This document shows positions 1 to 10,726 of a stretch of DNA of 64,000 bases, piece by piece. Numbering within the stretch: position 1 is the first letter of the stretch; each line of letters opens with the position of its first letter. A model generated the notes under the pieces. The model worked only from the letters and a program-made list of their open reading frames with translations. It was not told where the DNA came from and made no database searches. The stretch is from an uncultured Candidatus Binatia bacterium. Lineage in GTDB: Bacteria; Desulfobacterota; Binatia; UBA9968; JAJDTQ01. The position numbers and the translations under genes are program-made. Location: positions 1,612,001-1,676,000 of the forward strand of contig OY282432.1 in NCBI GenBank assembly GCA_958295985.1. The letters run 5' to 3'.

Positions 1-2
1 CG

Positions 3-1286
3 CAGACCATCGAGGCGGTGGATCACGCGCGCGCCGCGGACGTGCCGATCATCGTGGCCGTGAACAAGATCGACCGTCCCGACGCGGACCCGGATCGGGC
101 CCAGCGGGGCCTGACCGACCATGGCCTGGTGCCCGAGGCGTGGGGCGGCGACACGATTTTCGTGCCGGTTTCCGCGGTGACCCGTGAAGGATTGCCCAAC
201 CTGCTGGAGATGCTGCTGCTGCAGGCGGACCTGCTGGACCTCAAGGCCAACCCGAACAAGCTGGCCCGGGGCGCGGTGGTGGAAGCCAAGCTGGAGCGCG
301 GCCGCGGTCCGGTTTCCACCGTGTTGGTTCAGGAGGGGACGCTGAAGGTGGGGGATCCCATCTTTGCCGGGCCGCACCACGGCCGGGTGCGGGCCATGAT
401 CGACGATCAGGGCCGCAAGGTGGACATGGCGACGCCATCCATACCGGTGGAAATCCTGGGGCTTCAGGGAGTACCGCAAGCCGGAGAGGCGTTCTCCGCG
501 CTCACCGATGAGGGCAAGGCAAGGCAGATCGCCGAATACCGCGAGACTCAGCAACGGGAGGCCGAGCTGGCCAAGACCAGCAAGGTGTCGCTGGAAGAGT
601 TCTACGACCAGATCAAGACCAACGAGGTCAAGGAGCTGCGGGTGGTGGTGAAGGGCGACGTCCACGGCTCGGTGGAGGCTCTCAACGAGGCTGTCACCCG
701 GCTGTCCACGGACGACGTCAAGCTCAGGGTCATCCACGGCTCGGTGGGAGGCATCACGGAGAGCGACGTGTTGCTGGCCAGCGCCTCCAACGCCATCGTC
801 CTCGGTTTCAACGTCCGCCCCGAGCCCAAGGCCATGAGCCTGGCGACGCAACAAGGGGTGGACCTGCGGCTTTACACCATCATCTATGAAGTCATCGACG
901 ACATCCGGTCGGCCATGGAAGGGCTCCTGGAGCCGGTGTTCCGTGAAGAGTTCCACGCCCGAATCCAGGTTCGGGAGGTCTTCAGGATCCGCGGTGTCGG
1001 CACCATCGCGGGCTGTTCCGTTACAGACGGCAAGATCCTGCGTTCGAGCACGGTGCGCCTGTTGCGGGATCAGGTAGTGGTGCACGAGGGCCGGCTGGCG
1101 AGCCTGAGGCGGTTCAAGGACGACGTGCGCGAGGTCGGCACAGGCTATGAGTGCGGCATCGCCATCGACGGGTATCAGGACGTCAAGGTAGGCGACGTCA
1201 TCGAAGGCTTCGAAAAGGTCCCCATCACCCGGGCACACCTGCGCGCGGACGGCGGGGCCGCAACCCAGCTCTCGGCGAACCGGTAG
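3..1286 (+). CDS. infB: Translation initiation factor IF-2, 3' part (5' end outside window)
   Basis: C-terminal 427 codons of IF-2, the GTPase that brings initiator fMet-tRNA to the 30S subunit. The reading frame is open to the window edge and starts inside the G domain, where QTIEAVDHA is followed by the guanine-specificity motif NKID near residue 22. After it come the beta-barrel domain II, the linker rich in charged residues around 170-200, domain III ([14 protein letters not shown]) and the C-terminal fMet-tRNA-binding barrel containing [13 protein letters not shown]. The ending [11 protein letters not shown] is typical of IF-2. It heads the infB-DUF503-rbfA-truB-rpsO-pnp cluster; nusA would be expected upstream. 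Only the missing N-terminus limits the call. Confidence 0.98.
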   Translation, partial: QTIEAVDHARAADVPIIVAVNKIDRPDADPDRAQRGLTDHGLVPEAWGGDTIFVPVSAVTREGLPNLLEMLLLQADLLDLKANPNKLARGAVVEAKLERGRGPVSTVLVQEGTLKVGDPIFAGPHHGRVRAMIDDQGRKVDMATPSIPVEILGLQGVPQAGEAFSALTDEGKARQIAEYRETQQREAELAKTSKVSLEEFYDQIKTNEVKELRVVVKGDVHGSVEALNEAVTRLSTDDVKLRVIHGSVGGITESDVLLASASNAIVLGFNVRPEPKAMSLATQQGVDLRLYTIIYEVIDDIRSAMEGLLEPVFREEFHARIQVREVFRIRGVGTIAGCSVTDGKILRSSTVRLLRDQVVVHEGRLASLRRFKDDVREVGTGYECGIAIDGYQDVKVGDVIEGFEKVPITRAHLRADGGAATQLSANR

Positions 1287-1313
1287 CCCTTCGAGTTCGC
1301 TGGACGGTGCGGA

Positions 1314-1340
1314 CACGGGCGGGTTTGAAACCCGCCCGTG
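1314..1340. repeat. Intergenic GGGCGGGTTT palindrome, copy 1
   Basis: Perfect palindrome with 13-nt arms (CACGGGCGGGTTT) around a central G, between infB and the DUF503 gene. It belongs to a family seen at several other intergenic sites in this window. Transcribed, it would form a very stable hairpin without a T-run, so it is more like a REP/MITE-type dispersed element than a terminator. Confidence 0.85.
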
Positions 1341-1386
1341 CCCGTGAGTCATCCTGCGGCGCAAGCTTGCAGCCATCTGGACAGGC

Positions 1387-1674
1387 ATGGTGGTCGGCGT
1401 TCTCAAGATCGCGTTGATCCTGCCGGAGAATCACTCTCTCAAGGGGAAACGGTCGGTCCTGCGGAAGATCCAGTCACGGGTTTCCCATCGGTTCAATATC
1501 TCGGTAACGGAGTGCGGCGACCAGGACCTGTGGCAGCGGGCGTTGCTCGGATTCGGGGTCGTGGGCAGTAACGCCAGGATCGTCGAGGCCACGCTGCGGC
1601 AGGTGGTCGAGTTCGTGGACCGGCTGGGTCTGGCGGAACTCGGCGAGTCGGACATCCGCATCCTGCATGAATAG
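1387..1674 (+). CDS. DUF503 family protein (YlxP-like)
   Basis: 95-residue protein of the DUF503 family, a small alpha/beta protein typically encoded between infB and rbfA, as here. The family signature is visible: VGVLKIALILPENHSLKGKRS at the N-terminus (hydrophobic strand then SLKGKR), followed by RFNISVTECGDQDLWQRA and a C-terminal amphipathic stretch. Bacillus YlxP has been linked to ribosome maturation, and the location next to rbfA supports a role in that process, but the biochemical function is not established. The start ATG gives the standard family length. Confidence 0.9.
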   Translation: MVVGVLKIALILPENHSLKGKRSVLRKIQSRVSHRFNISVTECGDQDLWQRALLGFGVVGSNARIVEATLRQVVEFVDRLGLAELGESDIRILHE

Positions 1675-1711
1675 GCGCCGCGGCGCACCCCGCGGATGTG
1701 CGGGACAACAG

Positions 1712-1744
1712 GGACAGGGGCGGGTTTCGAACCCGCCCCTGTCC
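1712..1744. repeat. Intergenic GGGCGGGTTT palindrome, copy 2
   Basis: Perfect 15-nt arms (GGACAGGGGCGGGTT and its complement) separated by TCG, between the DUF503 gene and rbfA. Same core as copy 1 but with different outer bases that still pair, so compensatory changes have kept the hairpin. Confidence 0.85.
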
Positions 1745-1799
1745 GCTGCCGCGCCAGGAGTGCGGTCGGGCATCCGGGCGCGGGACGGACGGAGATCGT

Positions 1800-2165
1800 G
1801 TGAAGAACCGTCAGAGAACAGACAACGCTCGCTCGCAGCGGGTCGGCGACTTGTTGATCGAGTTCGTCTCCCGGCTGCTGGCGAACACGCTGGATGATTC
1901 GCGGATTCGCGCGGTGACGCTGACGGCCGTGGAAGTCCGACCCGATCTCAAGCACGCCAGGATCTACTTCACGGTGCGGGACCGCGAATCGCAAAAGGAG
2001 GAAGCCCTCCTGGGCCTGCGCGGAGCCACGGGTTTCATCCGTGGCCGGATCGCCGGCGAGCTCAAGCTGCGTTTCGTCCCGGCCATCGAGTTCCTCTACG
2101 ACGAGGCCTCCGACCGGGCCCGGCGCATCGAGGACCTCCTCAAGGCGGTCGGACCGAAGGGGTGA
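1800..2165 (+). CDS. rbfA: 30S ribosome-binding factor RbfA
   Basis: 121-residue RbfA, a KH-fold protein that binds the 5' helix of 16S rRNA and helps mature the 30S subunit. Visible family features are the N-terminal RVGDLLIEFVSRLL helix, the central VEVRPDLKHARIYFTV strand pair and the C-terminal FVPAIEFLYDEASDRARRIEDLL. A GTG start is chosen because GGAG lies 5 nt upstream and the protein then has normal length; an open frame continues upstream through the palindrome copy 2 and lacks family similarity. The stop overlaps the region just ahead of truB. Confidence 0.93.
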   Translation: MKNRQRTDNARSQRVGDLLIEFVSRLLANTLDDSRIRAVTLTAVEVRPDLKHARIYFTVRDRESQKEEALLGLRGATGFIRGRIAGELKLRFVPAIEFLYDEASDRARRIEDLLKAVGPKG

Positions 2166-2176
2166 GGCAGGACGCC

Positions 2177-3082
2177 ATGCATCTCCACAGGAGCGGCATC
2201 CTGCTGGTGGACAAGCCGGAAGGTCCGTCCTCGGCGCGGGTCGTGGCCACGGCAAAACGGCTCACCGGCGCGCGCAAGGTCGGCCACCTCGGCACCCTGG
2301 ACCCGTTCGCTTCCGGCCTTTTGCCGCTGGCGGTCAACGAGGGGACCAAGATCGCGCAGTATTTCCTCGACGCGGACAAGGGCTATACCGGGGTGATGAC
2401 GCTGGGAGCGGAGACCGACACCCAGGACCGCACCGGCAAGTTGCTGTTCCAGCGCGATCCGCCGCTTCTGGGCCGGCAGGAGCTCGAGTCCCTGCGCCGC
2501 GAATTCAGTGGTTGTCTCCAACAGGTGCCGCCGATGTACTCGGCGCTCAAGAAGGACGGCGCCCGGCTCTACGAGTTGGCGCGCAAGGGGATGGCGGTGG
2601 GGCGGGAGGCCCGCCCCGTCCGGGTCGAGTTCAACCGGCTGGAGCAGGTGGGCCCTGCCAGGTTGGAGTTCGAGCTGACCTGTTCCAAGGGGACCTATGT
2701 AAGGACTCTGGCGGTGGACATGGGCCGGTCGCTGGGTTGCGGGGCCTACCTCAGCCGGCTTCGCCGCGTAACCTCCGGTCCGTTCCGGATCGCGGCCGCC
2801 ATGGCCCTGGATGATCTCGGAGGACTTGCGGACGTCGAGACGGTTCCGCTGGTGTCGTTGAACGATGCCCTGAGCCACCTGGGTTGCGCGGTTCTCGGCG
2901 CCGACGCGGTGGACCGGCTCAGGCGGGGCCTGCAGGATTCCCTCCTGGCGGTCGACGAGCCCGCGGCCGCGGACACGACCCGCCGGGTGGTGGGTCCGGA
3001 CGGTGATCTGGTGGCGCTGATAGGGTGGGAGAAGGCTGCGGAGGCATGGCAGATCCTGCGGGTTTTCAACCGTCCCCGGTGA
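2177..3082 (+). CDS. truB: tRNA pseudouridine(55) synthase TruB
   Basis: 301-residue TruB, which converts U55 in the T-loop of tRNAs to pseudouridine. The opening [14 protein letters not shown] and the catalytic segment [13 protein letters not shown], with the nucleophilic Asp at about residue 42, are diagnostic. The tRNA-contacting [19 protein letters not shown] segment and the C-terminal PUA-like tail are also present. The ATG at this position is preferred over a GTG five codons earlier that overlaps the rbfA stop, because AGGCAGG precedes the ATG at good spacing. Co-transcribed with rbfA. Confidence 0.96.
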   Translation: MHLHRSGILLVDKPEGPSSARVVATAKRLTGARKVGHLGTLDPFASGLLPLAVNEGTKIAQYFLDADKGYTGVMTLGAETDTQDRTGKLLFQRDPPLLGRQELESLRREFSGCLQQVPPMYSALKKDGARLYELARKGMAVGREARPVRVEFNRLEQVGPARLEFELTCSKGTYVRTLAVDMGRSLGCGAYLSRLRRVTSGPFRIAAAMALDDLGGLADVETVPLVSLNDALSHLGCAVLGADAVDRLRRGLQDSLLAVDEPAAADTTRRVVGPDGDLVALIGWEKAAEAWQILRVFNRPR

Positions 3083-3084
3083 GC

Positions 3085-3114
3085 TTTACACGCACGGGAC
3101 CCGTATGCTACAAA
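3085..3114 (+). promoter_or_regulatory. Putative sigma70 promoter for rpsO-pnp
   Basis: TTTACA and TACAAA separated by 18 nt lie just downstream of the truB stop and 43 nt ahead of the rpsO ATG. rpsO-pnp having its own promoter is common in bacteria. The hexamers are only fair matches. Confidence 0.4.
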
Positions 3115-3156
3115 CCATGCGAAATACTGGAAAAAGGGAGAAAGAAAAGGGTACAG

Positions 3157-3426
3157 ATGGAATCAGCTCGGGAGCAGACCAGCGAGACGATCAGGAAATT
3201 CAGACTTCACGACTCGGACACCGGTTCGCCTGAGGTGCAGGTCGCCATTCACAGCCACCGCATCGTTTACCTGACGGAGCATCTGAGAACTCACAAAAAG
3301 GACCATCACACGCGGATGGGCCTGCTCAAGCTCGTCGGAAAAAGGCGGCGGCTTCTGGATTATCTCAAGAAAAGTGATGTCCAGAGGTATCAGAATTTGA
3401 TCCAGCGGCTGGGTATCCGCCGATAG
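3157..3426 (+). CDS. rpsO: Small ribosomal subunit protein uS15
   Basis: 89-residue S15, which binds the central domain of 16S rRNA. It has the family length and signature: [16 protein letters not shown], then [19 protein letters not shown] and [14 protein letters not shown], ending in the basic RLGIRR. The ATG follows a purine-rich GAAAAGGG stretch. An upstream in-frame extension reads through intergenic sequence and is rejected. The partner gene pnp follows at 68 nt, the usual rpsO-pnp pair. Confidence 0.98.
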   Translation: MESAREQTSETIRKFRLHDSDTGSPEVQVAIHSHRIVYLTEHLRTHKKDHHTRMGLLKLVGKRRRLLDYLKKSDVQRYQNLIQRLGIRR

Positions 3427-3494
3427 ATACCCCGCCACTGGTGTCCCTTCCCGCGTTCTTCTCTTCAGCCCCCACTACCCTCGAGGGTACACTT

Positions 3495-5585
<2,091 letters not shown>

Positions 5586-5636
5586 CAGGGGTACGTCTGA
5601 GGGTTACGTCCGGGCCGCTAGAAGTTTTTCCCTGCA

Positions 5637-6932
5637 ATGTTTGAAAAAACCCTGCTGGACAACGGCATCAGGATTCTGACGGAGCAGCGCACCGGTACCC
5701 GGGCGGTCAGCCTCGGTATCTGGGTGGAGAACGGCTCCCGTCACGAGGAGCGCCGGCAGGGCGGACTGTCACACTTCGTCGAGCACCTGCTCTTCAAGGG
5801 GACGGAGAAGCGCAGCCCCCAAGAGATCGCCGAGGAGATGGATTCCGTCGGCGGCGTCATTAACGCCTTCACCGGCAAGGAATCCACCTGTTACTACGCC
5901 AAGGTCGTAGACGAGCACCTGCCGCTGGCCATCGACGTCCTGCGGGACATCTTTCTCAACTCGGTGTTCGACCCGGACGAGATCGAGCGCGAGCGCACCG
6001 TGATACTCCAGGAGATCGCCTCCGCGGACGAAAACCCCGAGGACTTCGTCCACGAACTGTTCAGCCTCGACTACTTTGGCGACCACGCGCTGGGCCGGCC
6101 GATTTGCGGGGAAGCGGAAGACGTAAGCGGGTTCACCCGGGACGATCTGGTCCGGTTCGTGGCTGATCGCTACCTTCCGGGCCGGGTGATAATCGCCGGG
6201 GCGGGCAACGTTTCCCACGCCGAGCTCGTAGACGCGGTGGCCGGAGATTTCAGCGCCGTCCCTTCCCGGCCCCTGGAGGATACCGGCGTCCCCCCGGAGG
6301 TTGGCCGCGGCCTGCATCTCCACCCGAGAAAACTGGGACAGGTGCACGTCTGCCTGGGCGTGCCCGGGTTGCCCCACGGCGACCGCCGGCACTATGTGGC
6401 CCATGTTCTCAATACGCTCCTGGGCGGCGGCATGAGTTCGCGTCTGTTCCAGGAGATACGCGAGCGGCGCGGCAAGGCCTATTCGGTGTATTCCTTTCTG
6501 TCTTCGTACCGGGACGTGGGTTATCTTGGCGTCTATGTCGGCACCAGGGCGGAATGGACCCGGGAGGTCATTGATCTCGCGGTCGAGGAAATGTTCAAGG
6601 TAGCCGAGGGCAAGGTGACCGAGGACGAGCTTGCGCGAGCCCGGAACCAACTCATCGGGAATACCTTGCTGGGGCTGGAGTCCGCCGACTCCTGGATGAG
6701 CCACATGACCCGAAGCGAGATGCACTACGGCAGGCAGGTGTCACTGGACGAAATCGCTCAAGGCGTCCGCGACGTCTCGCTCGACGCCCTCATGGCGTTG
6801 GCTCGCGAGTTGTTCGTGGCCGAAACCATGACCGCCACCGTGCTCGGCGACCTCGACGGACACAGCGTCGAGGGGCTGCGGTTCGGCGGGGTCGCGCCCG
6901 AAACGGTCGCCGGGCGCGCAATCGATTCCTGA
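5637..6932 (+). CDS. M16 family zinc metallopeptidase
   Basis: 431-residue processing-peptidase-like protein of the M16 (insulinase) family. The inverted zinc motif HFVEH lies near residue 49, and the third ligand region is VILQEIASADENPEDF, about 75 residues later, as expected for catalytic M16B subunits. The second, inactive M16 domain follows (RFVADRYLPGRVIIAGAGN, then GGGMSSRLFQEIRERRGKAYS). A single-chain, about 430-residue enzyme directly after pnp is a common bacterial arrangement (YmxG/PqqL-like). The natural substrate is unknown. No signal peptide is visible, so it should be cytoplasmic. Confidence 0.93.
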   Translation: MFEKTLLDNGIRILTEQRTGTRAVSLGIWVENGSRHEERRQGGLSHFVEHLLFKGTEKRSPQEIAEEMDSVGGVINAFTGKESTCYYAKVVDEHLPLAIDVLRDIFLNSVFDPDEIERERTVILQEIASADENPEDFVHELFSLDYFGDHALGRPICGEAEDVSGFTRDDLVRFVADRYLPGRVIIAGAGNVSHAELVDAVAGDFSAVPSRPLEDTGVPPEVGRGLHLHPRKLGQVHVCLGVPGLPHGDRRHYVAHVLNTLLGGGMSSRLFQEIRERRGKAYSVYSFLSSYRDVGYLGVYVGTRAEWTREVIDLAVEEMFKVAEGKVTEDELARARNQLIGNTLLGLESADSWMSHMTRSEMHYGRQVSLDEIAQGVRDVSLDALMALARELFVAETMTATVLGDLDGHSVEGLRFGGVAPETVAGRAIDS

Positions 6933-6990
6933 CCGCACGGACGGGCTCCCGGCAGCTTGTCGGATGGGTCGGCCGATTCGAAGCATTGCA

Positions 6991-7015
6991 GGGGCGGGCG
7001 TCAAACCCGCCCGTG
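6991..7015. repeat. Intergenic GGGCGGG palindrome, copy 3 (imperfect)
   Basis: GGGCGGG at 6992-6998 pairs with CCCGCCC at 7006-7012 across CGTCAAA, between the M16 peptidase gene and dut. It has the same core as the other copies but the inner TTT arm has diverged. Confidence 0.7.
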
Positions 7016-7067
7016 TCCGCAGCCGCGGGGGAGAACCACTCCGGCGCGGAAACGGTCCGCGAGGTTC

Positions 7068-7559
7068 ATGGCCGAAGTCAAGGTCCAGATCAAGCGGATG
7101 CGGCACGGCAAGTCTGCCGTTCCGCTGCCCCGCTACATGACCGAGGGCTCGGCGGGACTGGATCTGGCCGCCGCGGTGGAGCACGCCGTGGTGCTGGCGC
7201 CGCTGGAGCGGGCGCTCGTCCCCGCGGGATTCGCCCTGGCGCTGCCCGCGGGTTTCGAAGCCCAGGTCCGTCCACGGAGCGGCCTGGCCCTGGAGCACGG
7301 CGTAACCCTGGTGAACAGCCCCGGCACCATCGACTCGGACTACCGGGGCGAGGTCCAACTGGCCGTCATCAACCTGGGCGCGGAACCGGTGACCCTCCGT
7401 CACGGGGATCGAATCGCCCAAATGGTGGTTCAGCGCGTCTCCCGGGTGAGTTGGGAAGAAGTGGACGAGCTTCCGGCGTCGGTGCGTGACGCGGGCGGCT
7501 TCGGCCACACCGGCGCCGAGGAGGCGCAAACCCCGGACGACGAATCGACGGCGTCCTGA
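7068..7559 (+). CDS. dut: Deoxyuridine 5'-triphosphate nucleotidohydrolase
   Basis: 163-residue trimeric dUTPase, which hydrolyses dUTP to dUMP and pyrophosphate. Conserved motifs in order: [10 protein letters not shown] (I), [10 protein letters not shown] (II), [13 protein letters not shown] with the catalytic Asp (III), GDRIAQMVV (IV) and [10 protein letters not shown] (V). Motif V normally reads GGFGSTG; here His replaces the Ser, an unusual but probably tolerated change in the flexible arm. The ATG is preceded by GAGG at good spacing. The last 12 residues are an acidic extension. Confidence 0.95.
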   Translation: MAEVKVQIKRMRHGKSAVPLPRYMTEGSAGLDLAAAVEHAVVLAPLERALVPAGFALALPAGFEAQVRPRSGLALEHGVTLVNSPGTIDSDYRGEVQLAVINLGAEPVTLRHGDRIAQMVVQRVSRVSWEEVDELPASVRDAGGFGHTGAEEAQTPDDESTAS

Positions 7560-7609
7560 CGCCGTGTCGGGTGCGCGCGTATCCCGCGGCGTAACCCCCT
7601 GGAAGCGAG

Positions 7610-8902
7610 ATGATCGAGCGCTACACTCGCGCCGAGATGGCGCGGATATGGTCCGAGGAGAACCGCTTCGGCAAGTGGCTGGAGATCGAGGTCCTGGCCA
7701 CGGAGGCCCTGGCGGGCATGGGCAAGGCGCCGCAAGACGCCCCCGCGCGCATCCGGCGGAATGGCCGGATCGACGTGTCCCGAATCCGCGAGATCGAGCG
7801 GGAGGTCCATCACGAGGTCATCGCGTTTCTGCGCTGCCTGGCCGAGTCCATCGGTGATGACGCCCGTTTCGTCCACGTCGGCATGACTTCGTCGGACGTC
7901 ATGGACACGGGGTTTTCGCTACAGCTCAAGGATGCCAGCGCGCTCCTGCTGGACGGCGTGCGCGAGCTCCTGTCGGTGCTGCGGCAGCAGGCGTCTCGCT
8001 ACAAGGACACGCCGATGATGGGGCGCACCCACGGGATCCACGCCGAGCCCATCACGTTCGGCCTGAAGCTGGCCCTGTGGCACGAGGAGATGCGGCGGAA
8101 CCTGGCGCGTCTGGAGGGCGCCGCCGAGGAGGTTCGTTGCGGCATCATCTCCGGCGCCGTGGGCACCTTCGCGCAGGTTCCTCCGGAAGTCGAGGCTTAC
8201 GTCTGCAAGGCCGCGGGAATCACCCCCGATCCCGTGTCGAACCAGATCATCCAGCGTGACCGCCATGCCTACTTCTTCAGTGTCCTGGCGGTGCTGGCCA
8301 GCTCCATCGAGAAGTTCGCGGTGGAGATCCGCCACCTTCAGCGCACCGAGGTGCTCGAAGCCGAGGAGCCGTTCACCGACAAACAGATGGGTTCATCGGC
8401 CATGCCTCACAAACGCAATCCGATCCTGTCGGAGAACGTGTGCGGGCTGGCCCGGCTGGTGCGCTCGTACTCGGTCTCGGCCCTGGAGAACGTCGCCCTC
8501 TGGCACGAGCGGGATATCAGCCATTCGTCGGTGGAACGGGTTATCGGTCCGGACGCCACCATCCTGGTGGACTTCATGCTGCACCGGATGACCCACGTGA
8601 TCCGCAACCTTTGCGTCTATCCCGAGAACATGGAGCGCAACCTCGCCTTGAGCGGCGGCGCGGTGTTCTCGCAGGGCGTCCTCCTCCGTCTGGTCGACAG
8701 GGGCCTGTCCCGGGACGAAGCCTACAAGATCGTCCAGCGACACGGTCTAGTGGCGGCGAAGGAAGGGAAGGACCTCAAGCAGCAGTTGCTCGATGACCCA
8801 ACGGTGATGGAATACCTGACCGCGGGCGAGATCGACGAAATCTGGGATCTCAAGGATTGCCTCAAGCACGTGGACACGATCTTCGACCGGGTGTTCGGGT
8901 AG
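7610..8902 (+). CDS. purB: Adenylosuccinate lyase
   Basis: 430-residue PurB of the fumarase/aspartase superfamily. It catalyses two steps of purine synthesis: SAICAR to AICAR plus fumarate, and adenylosuccinate to AMP plus fumarate. The superfamily signature SSAMPHKRNP lies near residue 265. The N-terminal ERYTRAEMARIWSEENRFGKWLEIEV and the MGRTHGIHAEP segment (active-site His) are characteristic of the shorter Bacillus-type enzyme. GGAAG lies 6 nt upstream of the ATG. First gene of the purB-C-S-Q-L-F run. Confidence 0.97.
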   Translation: MIERYTRAEMARIWSEENRFGKWLEIEVLATEALAGMGKAPQDAPARIRRNGRIDVSRIREIEREVHHEVIAFLRCLAESIGDDARFVHVGMTSSDVMDTGFSLQLKDASALLLDGVRELLSVLRQQASRYKDTPMMGRTHGIHAEPITFGLKLALWHEEMRRNLARLEGAAEEVRCGIISGAVGTFAQVPPEVEAYVCKAAGITPDPVSNQIIQRDRHAYFFSVLAVLASSIEKFAVEIRHLQRTEVLEAEEPFTDKQMGSSAMPHKRNPILSENVCGLARLVRSYSVSALENVALWHERDISHSSVERVIGPDATILVDFMLHRMTHVIRNLCVYPENMERNLALSGGAVFSQGVLLRLVDRGLSRDEAYKIVQRHGLVAAKEGKDLKQQLLDDPTVMEYLTAGEIDEIWDLKDCLKHVDTIFDRVFG

Positions 8903-8975
8903 TATGGTGTCCCGTACCGGCGGTTTCGCCGAAACGATATCAACGCGCGCCGAGCACGCGCACACGAGGAGAGCC

Positions 8976-9683
8976 ATGGAAAAGCGTGAGTTCATGTACG
9001 AGGGCAAGGCGAAGAAACTCTACACCACCGACGATCCCGCCAGGATGATCCAGTATTTCAAGGACGATGCCAGCGCCTTCAACAAGAAGAAACTCGGCAC
9101 CGTCACTTCCAAGGGGATCATCAACAACGCCATCTCCGAGGTGCTGTTCAAGCACCTGGAAGCCAACGGCGTGCCGACGCATTTCCTGGAGCGCCTCAAC
9201 GACCGGGAGATGCTGGTCTATCATCTGGATATGCTTCCCATCGAGGTCATCATCCGGAACATCGTGGCCGGCAGCATGGCCAAGCGGCTGGGCCTGGAGG
9301 AGGGCCGGTCGTTGAGCATGCCGATCCTCGAGTTCTGCTACAAGTGCGACGAGCTCGACGATCCGATCATCAATGACTACCACATCCTCGCCCTGGGCTA
9401 CGCCGGCGCCCAAGAGTTGGAGGAGGTCAAGCGGCTCTCCTTTCGCATCAACGAAGTGATGACGGCGTTCTTCGACGAGCGGGACCTGATCCTGGTGGAC
9501 TTCAAGCTCGAGTTCGGAAAACGCGACGGCCAGGTCGTGCTCGCCGACGAGATCTGTCCCGACACCTGCCGGTTCTGGCAGAAGGGTTCCCTCGAAAAGA
9601 TGGACAAGGACCGGTTCCGCCGGGACCTGGGCGGCGTGGAAGAAGCCTACCAGGAGGTCTGCCGCCGGGTGACCGGCGCGTAG
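8976..9683 (+). CDS. purC: Phosphoribosylaminoimidazole-succinocarboxamide synthase
   Basis: 235-residue SAICAR synthetase, which couples CAIR with aspartate using ATP. The N-terminus MYEGKAKKLYTTDDP, the KGIINNAISE segment, IEVIIRNIVAGS and the C-terminal LADEICPDTCRFW are all family signatures, and the length matches the Bacillus/Thermotoga type. The ATG is preceded by GAGGAGAG. An open frame extends 24 codons upstream without similarity. Seventy-three nucleotides separate it from purB. Confidence 0.97.
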   Translation: MEKREFMYEGKAKKLYTTDDPARMIQYFKDDASAFNKKKLGTVTSKGIINNAISEVLFKHLEANGVPTHFLERLNDREMLVYHLDMLPIEVIIRNIVAGSMAKRLGLEEGRSLSMPILEFCYKCDELDDPIINDYHILALGYAGAQELEEVKRLSFRINEVMTAFFDERDLILVDFKLEFGKRDGQVVLADEICPDTCRFWQKGSLEKMDKDRFRRDLGGVEEAYQEVCRRVTGA

Positions 9684-9715
9684 GGCAGGACGGTCCGGTA
9701 CCCGGCCCCATAACC

Positions 9716-9745
9716 GTCGTTCCCGCGCAAACGGGAACCCTGGGC
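9716..9745. repeat. Dispersed CGTCRTTCCCG hairpin element
   Basis: TTCCCG (9720-9725) and CGGGAA (9732-9737) flank CGCAAA, within CGTCGTTCCCGCG...ACCCTGGG. It resembles the CGTCATTCCCGCG-type intergenic repeat found in many environmental genomes. It lies between purC and purS; a diverged inverted copy is at about 24907-24927. Confidence 0.55.
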
Positions 9746-9774
9746 GGTGGGGCCGGTGGACGGGACACCGAACC

Positions 9775-10017
9775 ATGCTCGTCAAAGTCTTCGTAACCCT
9801 GAAGGAGGGCGTACTGGACCCACAGGGCAAAGCCGTCCAGAACTCGCTGCACAGCCTCGGGTTCGGCGCGGTGCAGGACGTGCGCGTGGGCAAGTATCTG
9901 GAGCTTCACCTGGACGTCCCCGCGGCGGAGGACGCGGAGCAGCAGGCCCGCCGCATGTGTGAGAAGCTCCTGGCCAACCCCGTCATCGAAGACTACCGCT
10001 TCGAGATCGCGGAATAG
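9775..10017 (+). CDS. purS: Phosphoribosylformylglycinamidine synthase subunit PurS
   Basis: 80-residue PurS, the small structural subunit that bridges PurQ and the short PurL in FGAM synthase. It shows the family pattern KVFVTLKEGVLDPQGKAV, SLGF, VRVGKYLELHLD and the C-terminal LLANPVIEDYRFEI. Its presence together with separate purQ and a 745-residue purL shows the three-component enzyme rather than the large single-chain PurL of gammaproteobacteria. purQ starts 4 nt after its stop. Confidence 0.96.
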   Translation: MLVKVFVTLKEGVLDPQGKAVQNSLHSLGFGAVQDVRVGKYLELHLDVPAAEDAEQQARRMCEKLLANPVIEDYRFEIAE

Positions 10018-10021
10018 CGGC

Positions 10022-10722
<701 letters not shown>

Positions 10723-10726
<4 letters not shown>

